From Actinomycetota bacterium (GTDB lineage: Bacteria > Actinomycetota > Acidimicrobiia > IMCC26256 > PALSA-555): 36,506 nt of DNA. Below are positions 1 through 10,100 of the stretch, piece after piece. The stretch spans positions 1 to 36,506 of the forward strand of contig VGCA01000007.1 of assembly GCA_016870245.1 (NCBI GenBank), in the 5' to 3' direction. The notes beneath the pieces are model-generated. The model searched no databases. It worked only from the letters and a program-made list of their open reading frames with translations, and was not told the DNA's origin. The position numbers and the translations under genes were made by a program. The stretch's first letter is position 1; each line of letters opens with the position of its first letter.

Positions 1-28
1 GCCGGTTCCGGCTCCCGCGCCCGAGGCG

Positions 29-1168
29 GTGGGGCCGCCGGGACCCACGGCACCGGAGCGCCGACCCGTCGGGTCCCTTTTGCGTCGCCCTCGCAACGTC
101 CTCGTCGCCGTCCTGGTGGTCTGCACGCTCGTGGCCGCGGGCCTGGGCATGCGTCAGGTGGCCGACGGCGAGTCCTCGGTCGAGGTCCGGGTCGACGGTC
201 GGCGGGTGTCGGCCGCCTCCGGTGCGGCCACGGTGGCGGCGCTGCTGCGTGAGCGCGACGTGCGCCTGGGCGAGTTCGACCGCGTCGTGCCGGGGTCCGG
301 CGCGGCGCTGCGTGACGGCATGACCGTGACGGTGCTGCGGGCGTTCCCCATCCGTCGTGACCTCGACGGTCGGATCGAGACCGTGTACACGACCTACGCG
401 TCGCCGTCCGACTACCTGCGCCGGGAGGTCCCCGGCGGCAAGGCCCTGGCGTTCCGGAGCAAGCCCGACCGGCTCCAGGCCGGCTCCTTCATCATCCTGC
501 GCACCCCCCACACCGGCCGCCTCGCGGTGGACGGCGCCGAGGTCGACTATGACGTCCCCGCCCTCGACGTCGACGAGCTGCTCGCGCAGTACAGCATCGA
601 GCTCGGGCCCGAGGACTACGTGCTCGATGGCTCCGGTGCCGCGGCCGCCCGCGACACCCGCCTCGTCGACGGGCAGCAGTACTCCGTCGTGCGGGTCGGC
701 CGGGAGATCGTCCGGGAGGACGAGACCTACACCGCCCCCGACGAGCGCCGGGCCGACCACTCCATGAACGTCGGGGAGACCCGGGTCGAGCCCGGGTCGG
801 CGGGGATCATGAGCGTCTCGGCCGAGGTCACGCGCCGCAACGGCGAGGTCGTCGAGCGCAAGGTGATCTCGCGGATCCCGCGGGTCGTCGCCGTCCCCAT
901 GGTCACCCACTACGGCACGAAGGCCGACCCCATGTGGGACCGCATCGCCCAGTGCGAGACGGCCGGCAACTGGGGCATGCAGGGCCCGCTGTACTCGGGC
1001 GGGCTCGGCTTCTACAACGGCACCTGGGAATCGTTCGGTGGGCGCGACTTCGCCAACAACGCAGGCCAGGCCACCCGCGAGGAGCAGATCATCGTGGCCG
1101 AGCGGATCCGCTCGCGGGTCGGCATCGGGGGCTGGGGTTGCGCCCACACGCTCGGCTACGTCCGCTGA
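29..1168 (+). CDS. rpfB: Resuscitation-promoting factor (RpfB-like): TM anchor, DUF348/G5-like repeats, C-terminal transglycosylase-like Rpf domain; N-terminus may extend upstream of the window
   Basis: N-terminal TM segment VLVAVLVVCTLVAAGLGM; DUF348-like VEVRVDGRRVSAASGAATVAALLRERDV; Rpf motif MWDRIAQCETAGNW...GGLGFYNGTWESFGG; followed by ksgA-ispE. Frame is open to the window edge (PVPAPAPEAVGPP...). Confidence 0.88.
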   Translation: MGPPGPTAPERRPVGSLLRRPRNVLVAVLVVCTLVAAGLGMRQVADGESSVEVRVDGRRVSAASGAATVAALLRERDVRLGEFDRVVPGSGAALRDGMTVTVLRAFPIRRDLDGRIETVYTTYASPSDYLRREVPGGKALAFRSKPDRLQAGSFIILRTPHTGRLAVDGAEVDYDVPALDVDELLAQYSIELGPEDYVLDGSGAAAARDTRLVDGQQYSVVRVGREIVREDETYTAPDERRADHSMNVGETRVEPGSAGIMSVSAEVTRRNGEVVERKVISRIPRVVAVPMVTHYGTKADPMWDRIAQCETAGNWGMQGPLYSGGLGFYNGTWESFGGRDFANNAGQATREEQIIVAERIRSRVGIGGWGCAHTLGYVR

Positions 1169-1224
1169 GCCCGCCGGCACCGCTTCCCGTCGCCCCGACG
1201 CGCGGGCAGTAGCGTCCCCGCACC

Positions 1225-2061
1225 ATGCCGTCGCTGACTCCGGGGTCCGTCCGTGACCTGCTCGCCGCCCACGGGTGCCGCCCGAGCCGGGCGCTGGGTC
1301 AGCACTTCCTGGCCGACCCCAACCTCGCCCGGAAGATCGTGCGGCTCGCCGACGCCGCCGACGGCGACCTGGTCGTGGAGATCGGCCCGGGGATCGGGTC
1401 GCTCACCGTGGCCCTCGCCGAGGCGGGCACCCAGGTGGTCGCGCTCGAGCTCGACCGGCACCTGCTGCCCGTGCTCGCCGAGGTGCTGGCCGGGTCGAGC
1501 CACCCCGAGGCGGTCGAGGTCGTCCAGGGCGACGGCATGACCGCGGACTTCCGTGCGCTCACCGACGGGCGCCGGTGGGTGTGCGTGTCCAACCTCCCGT
1601 ACAACGTCGCCACACCGATGGTCGTGCGGCTGCTCGAGGAGTTCCCCGAGATGACCCGCTGCCTGGTGATGGTGCAGAAGGAGGTCGGTGAGCGGCTCGT
1701 CGCCGGCCCCGGCACCAAGGCCTACGGCGCGGTGTCGGTCAAGGTGGCGTACTACGCGCTGGCCCGGATGGTCGGTACCGTCGCGGCCACCGTGTTCGTC
1801 CCTCCGCCCAACGTCGCCTCCGCGCTGGTCCTCCTCGACCGCCGCGACACCCCTCCGGTCGACGTGCCGTCGCCCGAGGCGCTGTTCACGCTGGTGCGGG
1901 CCGGCTTCGGCCAGCGCCGCAAGACCCTGCGCCGGGCCCTCGCGGGCACGCTGGGCGAACGCACCGAGTCGGTGCTCGACGCCGCGGGCGTCGACCCGTC
2001 GGCCCGGGCGGAGACGCTCACGCTCGACGACTGGGCCCGCGTGTGCCGGGAGGCCGCGTGA
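1225..2061 (+). CDS. rsmA/ksgA: 16S rRNA (adenine1518-N6/adenine1519-N6)-dimethyltransferase
   Basis: ALGQHFLADPNLARKIV, VVEIGPGIGSLT, VSNLPYNVATPMV motifs; synteny with rpfB and ispE. Confidence 0.96.
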   Translation: MPSLTPGSVRDLLAAHGCRPSRALGQHFLADPNLARKIVRLADAADGDLVVEIGPGIGSLTVALAEAGTQVVALELDRHLLPVLAEVLAGSSHPEAVEVVQGDGMTADFRALTDGRRWVCVSNLPYNVATPMVVRLLEEFPEMTRCLVMVQKEVGERLVAGPGTKAYGAVSVKVAYYALARMVGTVAATVFVPPPNVASALVLLDRRDTPPVDVPSPEALFTLVRAGFGQRRKTLRRALAGTLGERTESVLDAAGVDPSARAETLTLDDWARVCREAA

Positions 2062-2948
2062 ACCGCCTGTCTCGGGTCCGGGCCAGCGCCTATCCGAAGC
2101 TCACCCTCTCGCTGCGGGTGCTGGGCCTGCGCAAGGACGGCTATCACGAGATCGAGGCGCTCACCGTCTCCCTCGGCCAGCCGAGCGATGTGGTCGAGCT
2201 CACCGCCGTGCCGCACCCGGGCGGGGTGTCGTTCGAGGTCCAGGGCGAGACCGAGCACGTGCCGACCGGCATGGACAACCTCGCGGCCCGGGCCGCCGAG
2301 GACGCGATGCTGCGCGCGGGCCGCTCCGGGCACGGCGTCAAGATGGTGCTCCGCAAGCGCATCCCCGCCGGTGCCGGGCTGGGCGGGGGCTCGGCCGACG
2401 CCGCCGCCACGCTCGTTGCCGTGCGCACGCTGCTCGAGCTCGAGCTGACCGACGACGACCTGCTCGAAATCGCAGCCAAGCTCGGCTCCGACGTCCCGTT
2501 CTGCCTCCAGGGCGGCGCGGCCTGGATGCGGGGCCGGGGCGAGATCCTCGAGCCGGTGCCCCTGCGCCCCGGGCTCGGGTTCCTGGTGGCGATCCCGCCC
2601 TTCCGCCTCGCCACGCCGCTCGTCTACAAGGCCTGGGACGACCTCGGCGGCCCCGAGGCCGCCCGCAGCGTGGAGGCCCAGGGCCCGGTGGCCCGGCTCA
2701 TCGGCGAGCTGGCCAACGACCTCGAGCCGGCGGCCGAGGCCGTGGAGCCGGGCCTGGCCGACTTCCGGCGCGCGCTCGAGCGTGCGGCCGGGCGTCCGGC
2801 GATCCTCGCGGGCTCGGGCTCGGCCTACGTGGTGCCGCTCGAGCGCGGGGTCGACCCCGCGGCGCTCGCCGAGGGGATCGGCCGCAAGCTGCGGGTGCCC
2901 GTCGCCGGAGCCCGCAGCACCGCCGTCGGCGTGCGCATCGGCAGCTGA
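2058..2948 (+). CDS. ispE: 4-diphosphocytidyl-2-C-methyl-D-erythritol kinase; GTG start giving a 4-nt GTGA overlap with ksgA (alternative ATG at 2043)
   Basis: AYPKLTLSLRVLGLRKDGYHEIEAL; KRIPAGAGLGGGSADAAATL; LGSDVPFCLQGGAAWMRGRGE GHMP-kinase motifs. Confidence 0.95.
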   Translation: MNRLSRVRASAYPKLTLSLRVLGLRKDGYHEIEALTVSLGQPSDVVELTAVPHPGGVSFEVQGETEHVPTGMDNLAARAAEDAMLRAGRSGHGVKMVLRKRIPAGAGLGGGSADAAATLVAVRTLLELELTDDDLLEIAAKLGSDVPFCLQGGAAWMRGRGEILEPVPLRPGLGFLVAIPPFRLATPLVYKAWDDLGGPEAARSVEAQGPVARLIGELANDLEPAAEAVEPGLADFRRALERAAGRPAILAGSGSAYVVPLERGVDPAALAEGIGRKLRVPVAGARSTAVGVRIGS

Positions 2949-2957
2949 CCCGGGAGT

Positions 2958-2979
2958 CAGGAGCGCAGCGAGCGTCCTG
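2958..2979. terminator. Inverted repeat CAGGAGCGC-AGCGA-GCGTCCTG between convergent ispE and the bS22-like gene; possible bidirectional terminator
   Basis: Arms CAGGA (2958-2962) and TCCTG (2975-2979) with GCG pairing inside; ten nt after the ispE stop; no U-tract. Confidence 0.35.
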
Positions 2980-3046
2980 GGTCGGGGCGCCGTGGACCGA
3001 CGGATGACGTTGTGGTGCAGCGAGCGCAGCGACCAGAAGTCAGGAG

Positions 3047-3148
3047 CTACTTGCCCTGCTGGCGACGCTGCCAGCGGGTCTTCTTCAGGAGCTTCTTGTG
3101 CTTCTTCTTCCGCATGCGCTTGCGGCGCTTCTTGATGAGAGACCCCAT
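3047..3148 (-). CDS. Very short basic ribosomal protein, bS22-like (AURKAIP1/COX24-domain family), 33 aa
   Basis: Reverse strand translates to MGSLIKKRRKRMRKKKHKKLLKKTRWQRRQQGK*, closely resembling mycobacterial bS22 (MGSVIKKRRKRM-KKKH-KLL--TR-QRR--GK); below the ORF-track length cutoff. Confidence 0.93.
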   Translation of the reverse strand: MGSLIKKRRKRMRKKKHKKLLKKTRWQRRQQGK

Positions 3149-3255
3149 GGCGGCGGGCACGGTAGTCGCTCGAACCCCCGATGTCACAGTCGCGTGAACG
3201 CGGCGCCAACCCTCGGGGGTCCGCGGGGGTGCGCGCAGTAGGGTCGGGGGACCCT

Positions 3256-3326
3256 TCGGGGGTGGTGTAACGGCAGCACGGGGTCCTTTGGAGTCCCAAG
3301 TCGAGGTTCGAAACCTCGCCCCCGAG
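3256..3326 (+). tRNA. tRNA-Gln(TTG)
   Basis: Acceptor TCGGGGG/CCCCCGA + G73; D-arm GTGTAACGGCAGCAC; anticodon loop CTTTGGA (TTG); T-arm CGAGG-TTCGAAA-CCTCG; CCA not encoded. Anticodon stem GGGTC/GTCCC contains one T-T mismatch. Confidence 0.93.
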
Positions 3327-3363
3327 CAACCACCGTCGGTGTGCGATGCGAGGAGACGCGGAG

Positions 3364-4815
3364 ATGCCCTACCGGCCCCTGTCGGCAGTGGTCCTGGCGG
3401 CGGGTGAGGGCACGCGGATGCGCTCCTCGCTCCCCAAGGTGCTGCACCCGCTGTGCGGGCGCCCGATGGTGCTGCACGTGCTCGACACCCTGGTGGCGCT
3501 GCCGCTCGCCCGGGTCGTGGTGGTGGTGGGCCACGAGGCCGAGGCGGTCACGAAGGCGATCCAGGCCGGGCTCGACACGGGCATCCCCGTCGAGTTCGTG
3601 GAGCAGCGGGTGCAGCGCGGCACCGGCGACGCCACCTCGGTGGCCCTCACCGCGTTCTCCGACGCGGTCGACGACGACGACGTCATCGTCTGCAGCGCCG
3701 ACATCCCCTTGCTGCGGCCCGAGACGCTCGCCGCGCTCGTCACGGAGCACCGCCACGCCGACGCCGCCGCGTCGCTGCTCACCGCGGTGTCCGATCCCAC
3801 GGGGTACGGCCGCATCGTGCGCGACGCCCGGGGCAACGTCGCTCGCATCGTCGAGCAGACCGACGCCACGGCCGAGGAGCTCGAGATCCGCGAGTGGAAC
3901 CCGTCGATCTACTGCTTCGGCCGGGCGTTCCTCGCGCCGGCCCTGCGCCGGGTGAGCCCGGAGAACGCGCAGGGCGAGTACTACCTCACCGACGTCATCG
4001 AGGTGCTGCGCGGCGCCGGGCACACCGTCGTCGCGATGCCGGCCGACGACCCGACCGAGGTCGTGGGGGTCAACGATCGGGCCCAGCTCGCCGAGGCCGA
4101 GACGGTGCTGCGCGACCGCATCAACACCGCCTGGATGAAGGCCGGCGTGACCATGGTCGACCCGTCCCGCACCTACGTCGACGCGACCGTCGAGCTCGCG
4201 CCCGACGTGCGCCTCCTGCCCGGCGTGATCCTCGAGGGCCGGACGGTCGTGGGGCGCGGCGCGGTCATCGGGCCCGACTCCCGCGTCGTCGATTCCACGG
4301 TGGGTGAGGGCGCGGAGGTCGCGTCGAGCGTGCTGCGCGACGCGACCGTCGGTCCCGACGTCCACGTCGGCCCGTTCGCCCACCTGCGCCCGGGGACCGT
4401 GCTCGCCCGCGACGCCCGGGTCGGCTCGTTCGTCGAGACCAAGAACGCCGACGTCGGCGCCGGCGCCAAGCTGCCGCACCTGTCATACGTGGGCGACGCC
4501 GAGGTGGGGCCGGGCGCCAACGTGGGGGCCGGGACGATCACCGCCAACTACGACGGGCGCGACAAGCACCGCACCTCGATCGGCGCCGGGGCCCGGACCG
4601 GCTCCAACAGCGTGCTGGTCGCCCCGGTCGAGCTGGGGCCGGGCGCATACACCGGCGCCGGCGCCGTGGTCACCCGTGACGTCCCCGCCGATGCGCTGGC
4701 GGTCGGCGTCCCCGCGAGAATCGTGGAAGGCTGGGTGAAGGCGCGCGACGCCGAGCCCACGGACCACGTCGGCGAGGCGAGCGACACGAACGAGGCGGGG
4801 GAGTCGGGGGACTGA
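3364..4815 (+). CDS. glmU: Bifunctional UDP-N-acetylglucosamine pyrophosphorylase / glucosamine-1-phosphate N-acetyltransferase (start chosen at the ATG with GAGGAG upstream)
   Basis: SAVVLAAGEGTRMRSSLPKVLHPLCGRPM; left-handed beta-helix hexapeptides; VGDAEVGPGANVGAGTITANYDGRDKHRT. Confidence 0.96.
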   Translation: MPYRPLSAVVLAAGEGTRMRSSLPKVLHPLCGRPMVLHVLDTLVALPLARVVVVVGHEAEAVTKAIQAGLDTGIPVEFVEQRVQRGTGDATSVALTAFSDAVDDDDVIVCSADIPLLRPETLAALVTEHRHADAAASLLTAVSDPTGYGRIVRDARGNVARIVEQTDATAEELEIREWNPSIYCFGRAFLAPALRRVSPENAQGEYYLTDVIEVLRGAGHTVVAMPADDPTEVVGVNDRAQLAEAETVLRDRINTAWMKAGVTMVDPSRTYVDATVELAPDVRLLPGVILEGRTVVGRGAVIGPDSRVVDSTVGEGAEVASSVLRDATVGPDVHVGPFAHLRPGTVLARDARVGSFVETKNADVGAGAKLPHLSYVGDAEVGPGANVGAGTITANYDGRDKHRTSIGAGARTGSNSVLVAPVELGPGAYTGAGAVVTRDVPADALAVGVPARIVEGWVKARDAEPTDHVGEASDTNEAGESGD

Positions 4816-5798
4816 TGGAGTTCACTCCGAAGAAGCGGCTGCTGCTGGTGGCGGGCCGGGGCAACCGCGAGCTGTCCGAGGAGATCGCCGCGTGCCTCCA
4901 GGAGCCGCTCGGCGAGATCATGCTGTCCACCTTCTCCAACGGCGAGCTGTACTGCCGCTACGGCGAGAGCGTGCGCGGCGCCGACGCGTTCGTGATCCAG
5001 AGCCACACCGATCCGATCAACGACCGGGTCATGGAGCAGCTGATCATGATCGACGCCGCGAAGCGGGCGTCGGCCAAGCGCATCACCGCCGTCTGCCCGT
5101 TCTACGGCTACGCGCGCCAGGACCGGAAGGCCGAGGGGCGCGAGCCGATCACCGCCCGGCTGGTGGCCGACATGCTCAGCGTCGCCGGCGCCGACCGCGT
5201 GGTCACCGTCGACCTCCACACGGGCCAGATCCAGGGCTTCTTCGACTTCCCGGTCGACCACCTCACCGCGGTGCCGCTGCTCGCCAAGCACATCGCCGAG
5301 ACGGTGGAGGGCGAGGTCACGGTGGTGTCGCCCGACGCCGGCGGCGGCAAGCTCGCCCGCCGCTACGCGAACCACTTCGCCGACTTCGGCATCGAGACCG
5401 AGCTCGCGTTCATCGACAAGCGCCGGCCCAAGGGCACCCAGAACGTCGCCGAGGCCGTGGAGGTCGTGGGCGAGGTGGAGGGCCGGGTCTGCGTGCTCGT
5501 CGACGACATGATCGACACCGCCGGGACGATCGCCAGCGCCGCCTCGCTGCTGAGCCAGCGGGGGGCCGTCGACGTCGTGGTGGCCGCCACCCACGGGGTC
5601 CTCTCGGGGCCGGCGGTCGACCGCCTGAAGAACGCCCCCATTCGGGAGGTCGTGGTCTCCAACACCCTCGAGATCCCCTCCGAGAAGCAGTGGGACGGTC
5701 TCCGGGTGGTCTCGATCGCCCCGGTGATCGCCGAGGCGCTGGCGGCGGTGTTCGCCGAGACCAGCGTCAGCGAGATCTTCCGCGGCGACAACGTCTAG
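4815..5798 (+). CDS. prs: Ribose-phosphate pyrophosphokinase
   Basis: SNGELYCRYGESVRGADAFVIQSH; CPFYGYARQDRK; VLVDDMIDTAGTIASAA PRPP motif; 1-nt overlap with glmU. Confidence 0.96.
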   Translation: MEFTPKKRLLLVAGRGNRELSEEIAACLQEPLGEIMLSTFSNGELYCRYGESVRGADAFVIQSHTDPINDRVMEQLIMIDAAKRASAKRITAVCPFYGYARQDRKAEGREPITARLVADMLSVAGADRVVTVDLHTGQIQGFFDFPVDHLTAVPLLAKHIAETVEGEVTVVSPDAGGGKLARRYANHFADFGIETELAFIDKRRPKGTQNVAEAVEVVGEVEGRVCVLVDDMIDTAGTIASAASLLSQRGAVDVVVAATHGVLSGPAVDRLKNAPIREVVVSNTLEIPSEKQWDGLRVVSIAPVIAEALAAVFAETSVSEIFRGDNV

Positions 5799-5899
5799 GC
5801 TTTCCGGGCTTCTGCGGTGCCGCGCCCGACCGGGCGCCGCCCGCACCCGACCGCACTCTCCGGCCACCCGCGCCGGAACCCACGGAAAGAACGTGCCCC

Positions 5900-6544
5900 A
5901 TGGCCGACGACGTCGTTGTGATCGCAGAGCCCCGCAGCGAACGGGGGTCCGGGCCGGCCGGCCGCCTCCGCCGGGAGGGCCGCACGCCGGCGGTCGTCTA
6001 CGGCCTGGGGGGTGAGACGACCGCGGTCACCGTGCCGACCCACGACCTCGACCTGATCCTGGCCAAGGGCGTCAACTCGCTGATCACCTTGCGCCTCGAC
6101 GGCGCCGACCAGCTGGCCCTGGCCCGCCAGGTCCAGCGTCACCCGGTGCGCGGCGACCTCGTGCACATCGACTTCGTGCGGGTCGACGTCAACGTCGCCA
6201 TCGCCGCCGACGTCGCCCTGGTCCTGAGCGGGGAGGCCGAGGGCGTGAAGTCGGGCGGTCTGCTCGACCAGCAGGTGTTCACCCTGCCGATCGAGGCGAA
6301 GCCGGAGGCCATCCCGGCGTCGATCGAGTTCGACGTGTCGAACATGGTCCTCGGCGACCAGCTCCGCGTGGGCGAGCTCACGTTCCCGGCCGGCGTCACC
6401 ACCACGCTCGACGACGACACCCTCCTCGCCGTGATCGCCGTCCCCCGTGGCCTCGGGTCGCAGGAGGAGGAAGAGGGCGAGGAGGGCGCCGAGGGCGACG
6501 AGGGCACCCCGGCCGCGGAGAGCGCCGGCGCCGACGAGGACTAG
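5900..6544 (+). CDS. rplY/ctc: 50S ribosomal protein L25/general stress protein Ctc
   Basis: RLRREGRTPAVVYGLGGETTAVTV; TL5/CTC C-terminal domain; acidic C-terminal tail; position between prs and pth. Confidence 0.93.
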   Translation: MADDVVVIAEPRSERGSGPAGRLRREGRTPAVVYGLGGETTAVTVPTHDLDLILAKGVNSLITLRLDGADQLALARQVQRHPVRGDLVHIDFVRVDVNVAIAADVALVLSGEAEGVKSGGLLDQQVFTLPIEAKPEAIPASIEFDVSNMVLGDQLRVGELTFPAGVTTTLDDDTLLAVIAVPRGLGSQEEEEGEEGAEGDEGTPAAESAGADED

Positions 6545-6547
6545 TCG

Positions 6548-7153
6548 GTGTTGCGCCGCGGTGCCCGCAGCGGGCCGCGGACGGGCACGCCGGCCGACCT
6601 GCTCGTGGTCGGCCTCGGGAACCCGGGTGCCGAGTACGCCCGCACGCGCCACAACGTCGGCGCCGAGGTCGTGGAGATCCTGGCCAAGCGCCACGGCGCC
6701 AAGCTCCGCAAGGGCAAGGAGCGCGCCGAGGTCGACGAGGTCGTGGTCGGCGGGTTGCGCCTCGCCCTCGCGATCCCGACCACCTACATGAACGACTCCG
6801 GCGCCGCGGTGCAGGCCCTGGCTCGGCGTCACGGCGTCGAGCCCGCCCGGATCGTGATCGTCCACGACGAGCTCGACCTGCCGGTCGCGGCGCTCAAGCT
6901 GAAGGTGGGTGGCGGCCTCGCCGGCCACAACGGGCTGCGGTCGGTGAAGGCGCACCTCAAGACCGACGAGTTCCTGCGGGTCCGCATCGGCGTGGGCAAG
7001 CCCCGCTCGAAGGAGCAGGGCGTCGATCACGTGCTCAACAAGTTCTCGAAGGCCGAGCGCGCCCAGATCGACGTGACGCTCGAGGAGGCGGCCGACGCGG
7101 TGGAGCTGATCCTCGCCGACGGCATCGATGCCGCCATGAACCGCGTCAACTGA
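6548..7153 (+). CDS. pth: Peptidyl-tRNA hydrolase (GTG start)
   Basis: LLVVGLGNPGAEYARTRHNVGAEVV; TTYMNDSG; VHDELDLPVAALKLKVGGGLAGHNGLRS. Confidence 0.95.
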   Translation: MLRRGARSGPRTGTPADLLVVGLGNPGAEYARTRHNVGAEVVEILAKRHGAKLRKGKERAEVDEVVVGGLRLALAIPTTYMNDSGAAVQALARRHGVEPARIVIVHDELDLPVAALKLKVGGGLAGHNGLRSVKAHLKTDEFLRVRIGVGKPRSKEQGVDHVLNKFSKAERAQIDVTLEEAADAVELILADGIDAAMNRVN

Positions 7154-7161
7154 ACCCACCC

Positions 7162-10100
7162 ATGCCCGCGACGCCGCCGCTCGCCCCCCTCGTCCCGCTC
7201 CTCGCCGAGGAGCCGGCCCTGCGCGCCGTCATCGCCCGGGAGCCGGTCGTCGCGGTGCCCGACCCGGCCCGGGCGCTGTTCGTCGCCGGGCTCGCTCACG
7301 CCACCACGCGCCGCCCGATCGTCGTGGCGGTGCCCACCCGCACCGAGGCCGAGCGGCTGGTGCACGACCTCGCCCAGCTGCTCCCGGCCGGCGCGATCGA
7401 GGAGTTCCCGGCGTGGGAGACCCTGCCGTTCGAGCGGGTGTCGCCGTCGGTCGAGACGATGGGCCGCCGGCTCCGGGTCATGTGGCGCCTCCGCTCGGGT
7501 GACCTCCCCGCCGTCTTGGTCGCTCCGGTGCGGGCGCTCGTGCAGCGCCTCGGGCCGCACGTGGAGGACGTCGAGCCGGTGGTGGTCGCCCCCGGCGCCC
7601 ACATCGACCGCGACGGTCTCGTGGCCACGCTCGTCGACATGGGCTACCGCCGGGAGTACCAGGTGGAGGCCCGGGGAGAGATCGCCGTGCGCGGCTCGAT
7701 CGTCGACGTCTACCCGTCGACCCTGGACCACCCGATCCGCATCGACCTCTGGGGCGACGAGGTCGACCGCCTGACAGCCTTCTCCGTGTCCGACCAGCGG
7801 ACCACCCACGACGTGCCCGAGGCCGTGATCTTCCCGGCCCGGGAGCTGCTCCCGACCGACGAGGTGCGCGAGCGGGCCGCGGCACTGGTGCGCGAGCAGC
7901 CGTGGGGGGCCGCGCACTGGGAGCGCCTGGCCGAGGGCCAGTCGTTCGATGGGATGGAGTCCTGGCTGCCGTTCCTCTGCGAGCAGGACCATCTCGTCTC
8001 CGACCTGCTGCCTGCCGAGGCGCTCGTGATCGTGTGCGAGCCCCGTCGCCTGCGCGACCGCGCGCAGGAGCTCCTCGACGACGAGGCCGCGATGGCCGCG
8101 ACCCTCGCCACGACGTGGGGCGCGTCGGGCGACGACGCCCCTCGGCTGTCGCTCCCGTTCGACCGCTTGCTCGCGCACACCTCGGCCGGCGTCACGAACG
8201 TGCTGCCCACCCCCGAGTCGCCGGCCACACCGTTGCTCCAGGCCACCGGGTTCGACCCCGTGGTCGGGTCCAACGAGCGCGTCGGCACCCGACTCGCGCA
8301 GCTGCGGGCCGACGGATTCCGGGTGGTCGTCGCCGCCGACGGTTCCGGCAGCGCCCAGCGGCTCGCCGACGTGCTCCACGAGGACGGCGTCGACAGCACC
8401 CGCGACGCGATCGCGCCGGGCGAGATCGGCATCGTGGTGGCGCCGCTCGAGCGGGGCGCGGTGCTGGGCGGCTCGAAGGTCGCGCTGGTCGCCGAGGCCG
8501 ACCTCACCGGGCGGCGCCGGGTGCACCGCCGGGCCCGCGGCGCCCGGAAGGCGATCGACCTCTACGAGGACCTCGCCAAGGGCGACTTCGTCGTGCACCA
8601 GACCCACGGCGTCGCTCGCTACGAAGGCATGGTCACCCGGGCGATCGGGGGATCCGAGCGCGACTACCTGCTGCTCGGGTACAAGGGCAGCGACAAGCTC
8701 TACGTGCCGACCGACCAGGTGGGCACCGTGCGCAAGTACACCGGTGGCGACACGCCGACCCTGCACCGAATGGGTGGCGCCGACTTCGAGAAGTCGAAGG
8801 CCCGCGTGCGCGCCGCGACCCGGGAGATCGCGCAGGAGCTCGTCGTCCTGTACCGCCGCCGCCTCGCGACGCCGGGCCACGCGTTCGCGCCCGACACGCC
8901 GTGGCAGCACGAGGTGGAGGAGGCGTTCCCGTTCGAGGAGACGCCCGATCAGCAGGCGGCGATCGACGCGGTCAAGGCCGACATGGAGGAGCCGGTCCCG
9001 ATGGACCGGCTCGTGTGCGGCGACGTCGGGTTCGGCAAGACCGAGGTGGCGGTGCGGGCCGCGTTCAAGGCGGTGCAGGACGGCAAGCAGGTGGCGGTGC
9101 TGGTGCCCACCACCCTCCTCGCCGACCAGCACGGCCAGACCTTCCGCGACCGCTTCGCCAACTATCCGGTACGGGTCGAGACGATCTCCCGCTTCCTCAC
9201 CGCCGGCGAGCAGAAGAAGGTCATCGCCGCGATCGCGGCGGGCGACGTCGACGTCGTCATCGGCACCCACCGGCTCCTGTCGGAGGACGTGCGGTTCAAG
9301 GACCTCGGGCTGCTCGTGGTCGACGAGGAGCAGCGCTTCGGCGTCACCCACAAGGAGCGCATCAAGGAGATGCGGGCCAACGTCGACGTGCTCACGTTGT
9401 CGGCGACGCCCATCCCCCGCACGCTCGAGCTCTCGATCACCGGCATCCGCGACATGTCGCTGGTCAACACGCCGCCCGAGGACCGCCAGCCGATCCTCAC
9501 CTACGTGGGTGAGTACGACGACCGTGTGGTGGGTGAGGCGATCCGCCGCGAGCTGCTGCGCGAGGGCCAGGTCTTCTTCGTGCACAACCGGGTGCAGGAC
9601 ATCGAGTTCGTCGCCGAGCACGTGAAGGAGCTCGTCCCCGAGGCCCGGGTCGCGATCGCGCACGGTCAGATGGACGAGGGCCGCCTCGAGCAGGTGGTCA
9701 TCGACTTCTGGGAGCGCAAGTACGACGTGCTCGTGAGCACGACCATCGTCGAGAGCGGGCTCGACATGCCGATGGTCAACACGTTGGTCGTCGATCGGGC
9801 CGACCTGCTCGGCCTCGCGCAGCTCTACCAGCTGCGCGGACGCGTGGGCCGCCGCGGACAGCGGGCGTACGCGTACCTGCTGCACCCGGCCGACCGCGCA
9901 CTCACCGAGGAGGCGTACGAGCGGCTGCGCACCATCGGCGAGTTCACCGAGCTGGGCTCCGGGTTCAAGATCGCGATGCGCGACCTCGAGATCCGCGGCG
10001 CCGGCAACCTGCTCGGCGGTGAGCAGTCGGGCCACATCGCCGCGGTCGGCTTCGACCTCTACTGCCAGCTCGTCACCGAGGCGGTGGCCGAGCTCAACGG

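Noticed and set aside
1752-3329. 525-aa minus-strand ORF over ksgA/ispE
   Set aside because: Spurious; spans two convincing plus-strand genes and tRNA-Gln
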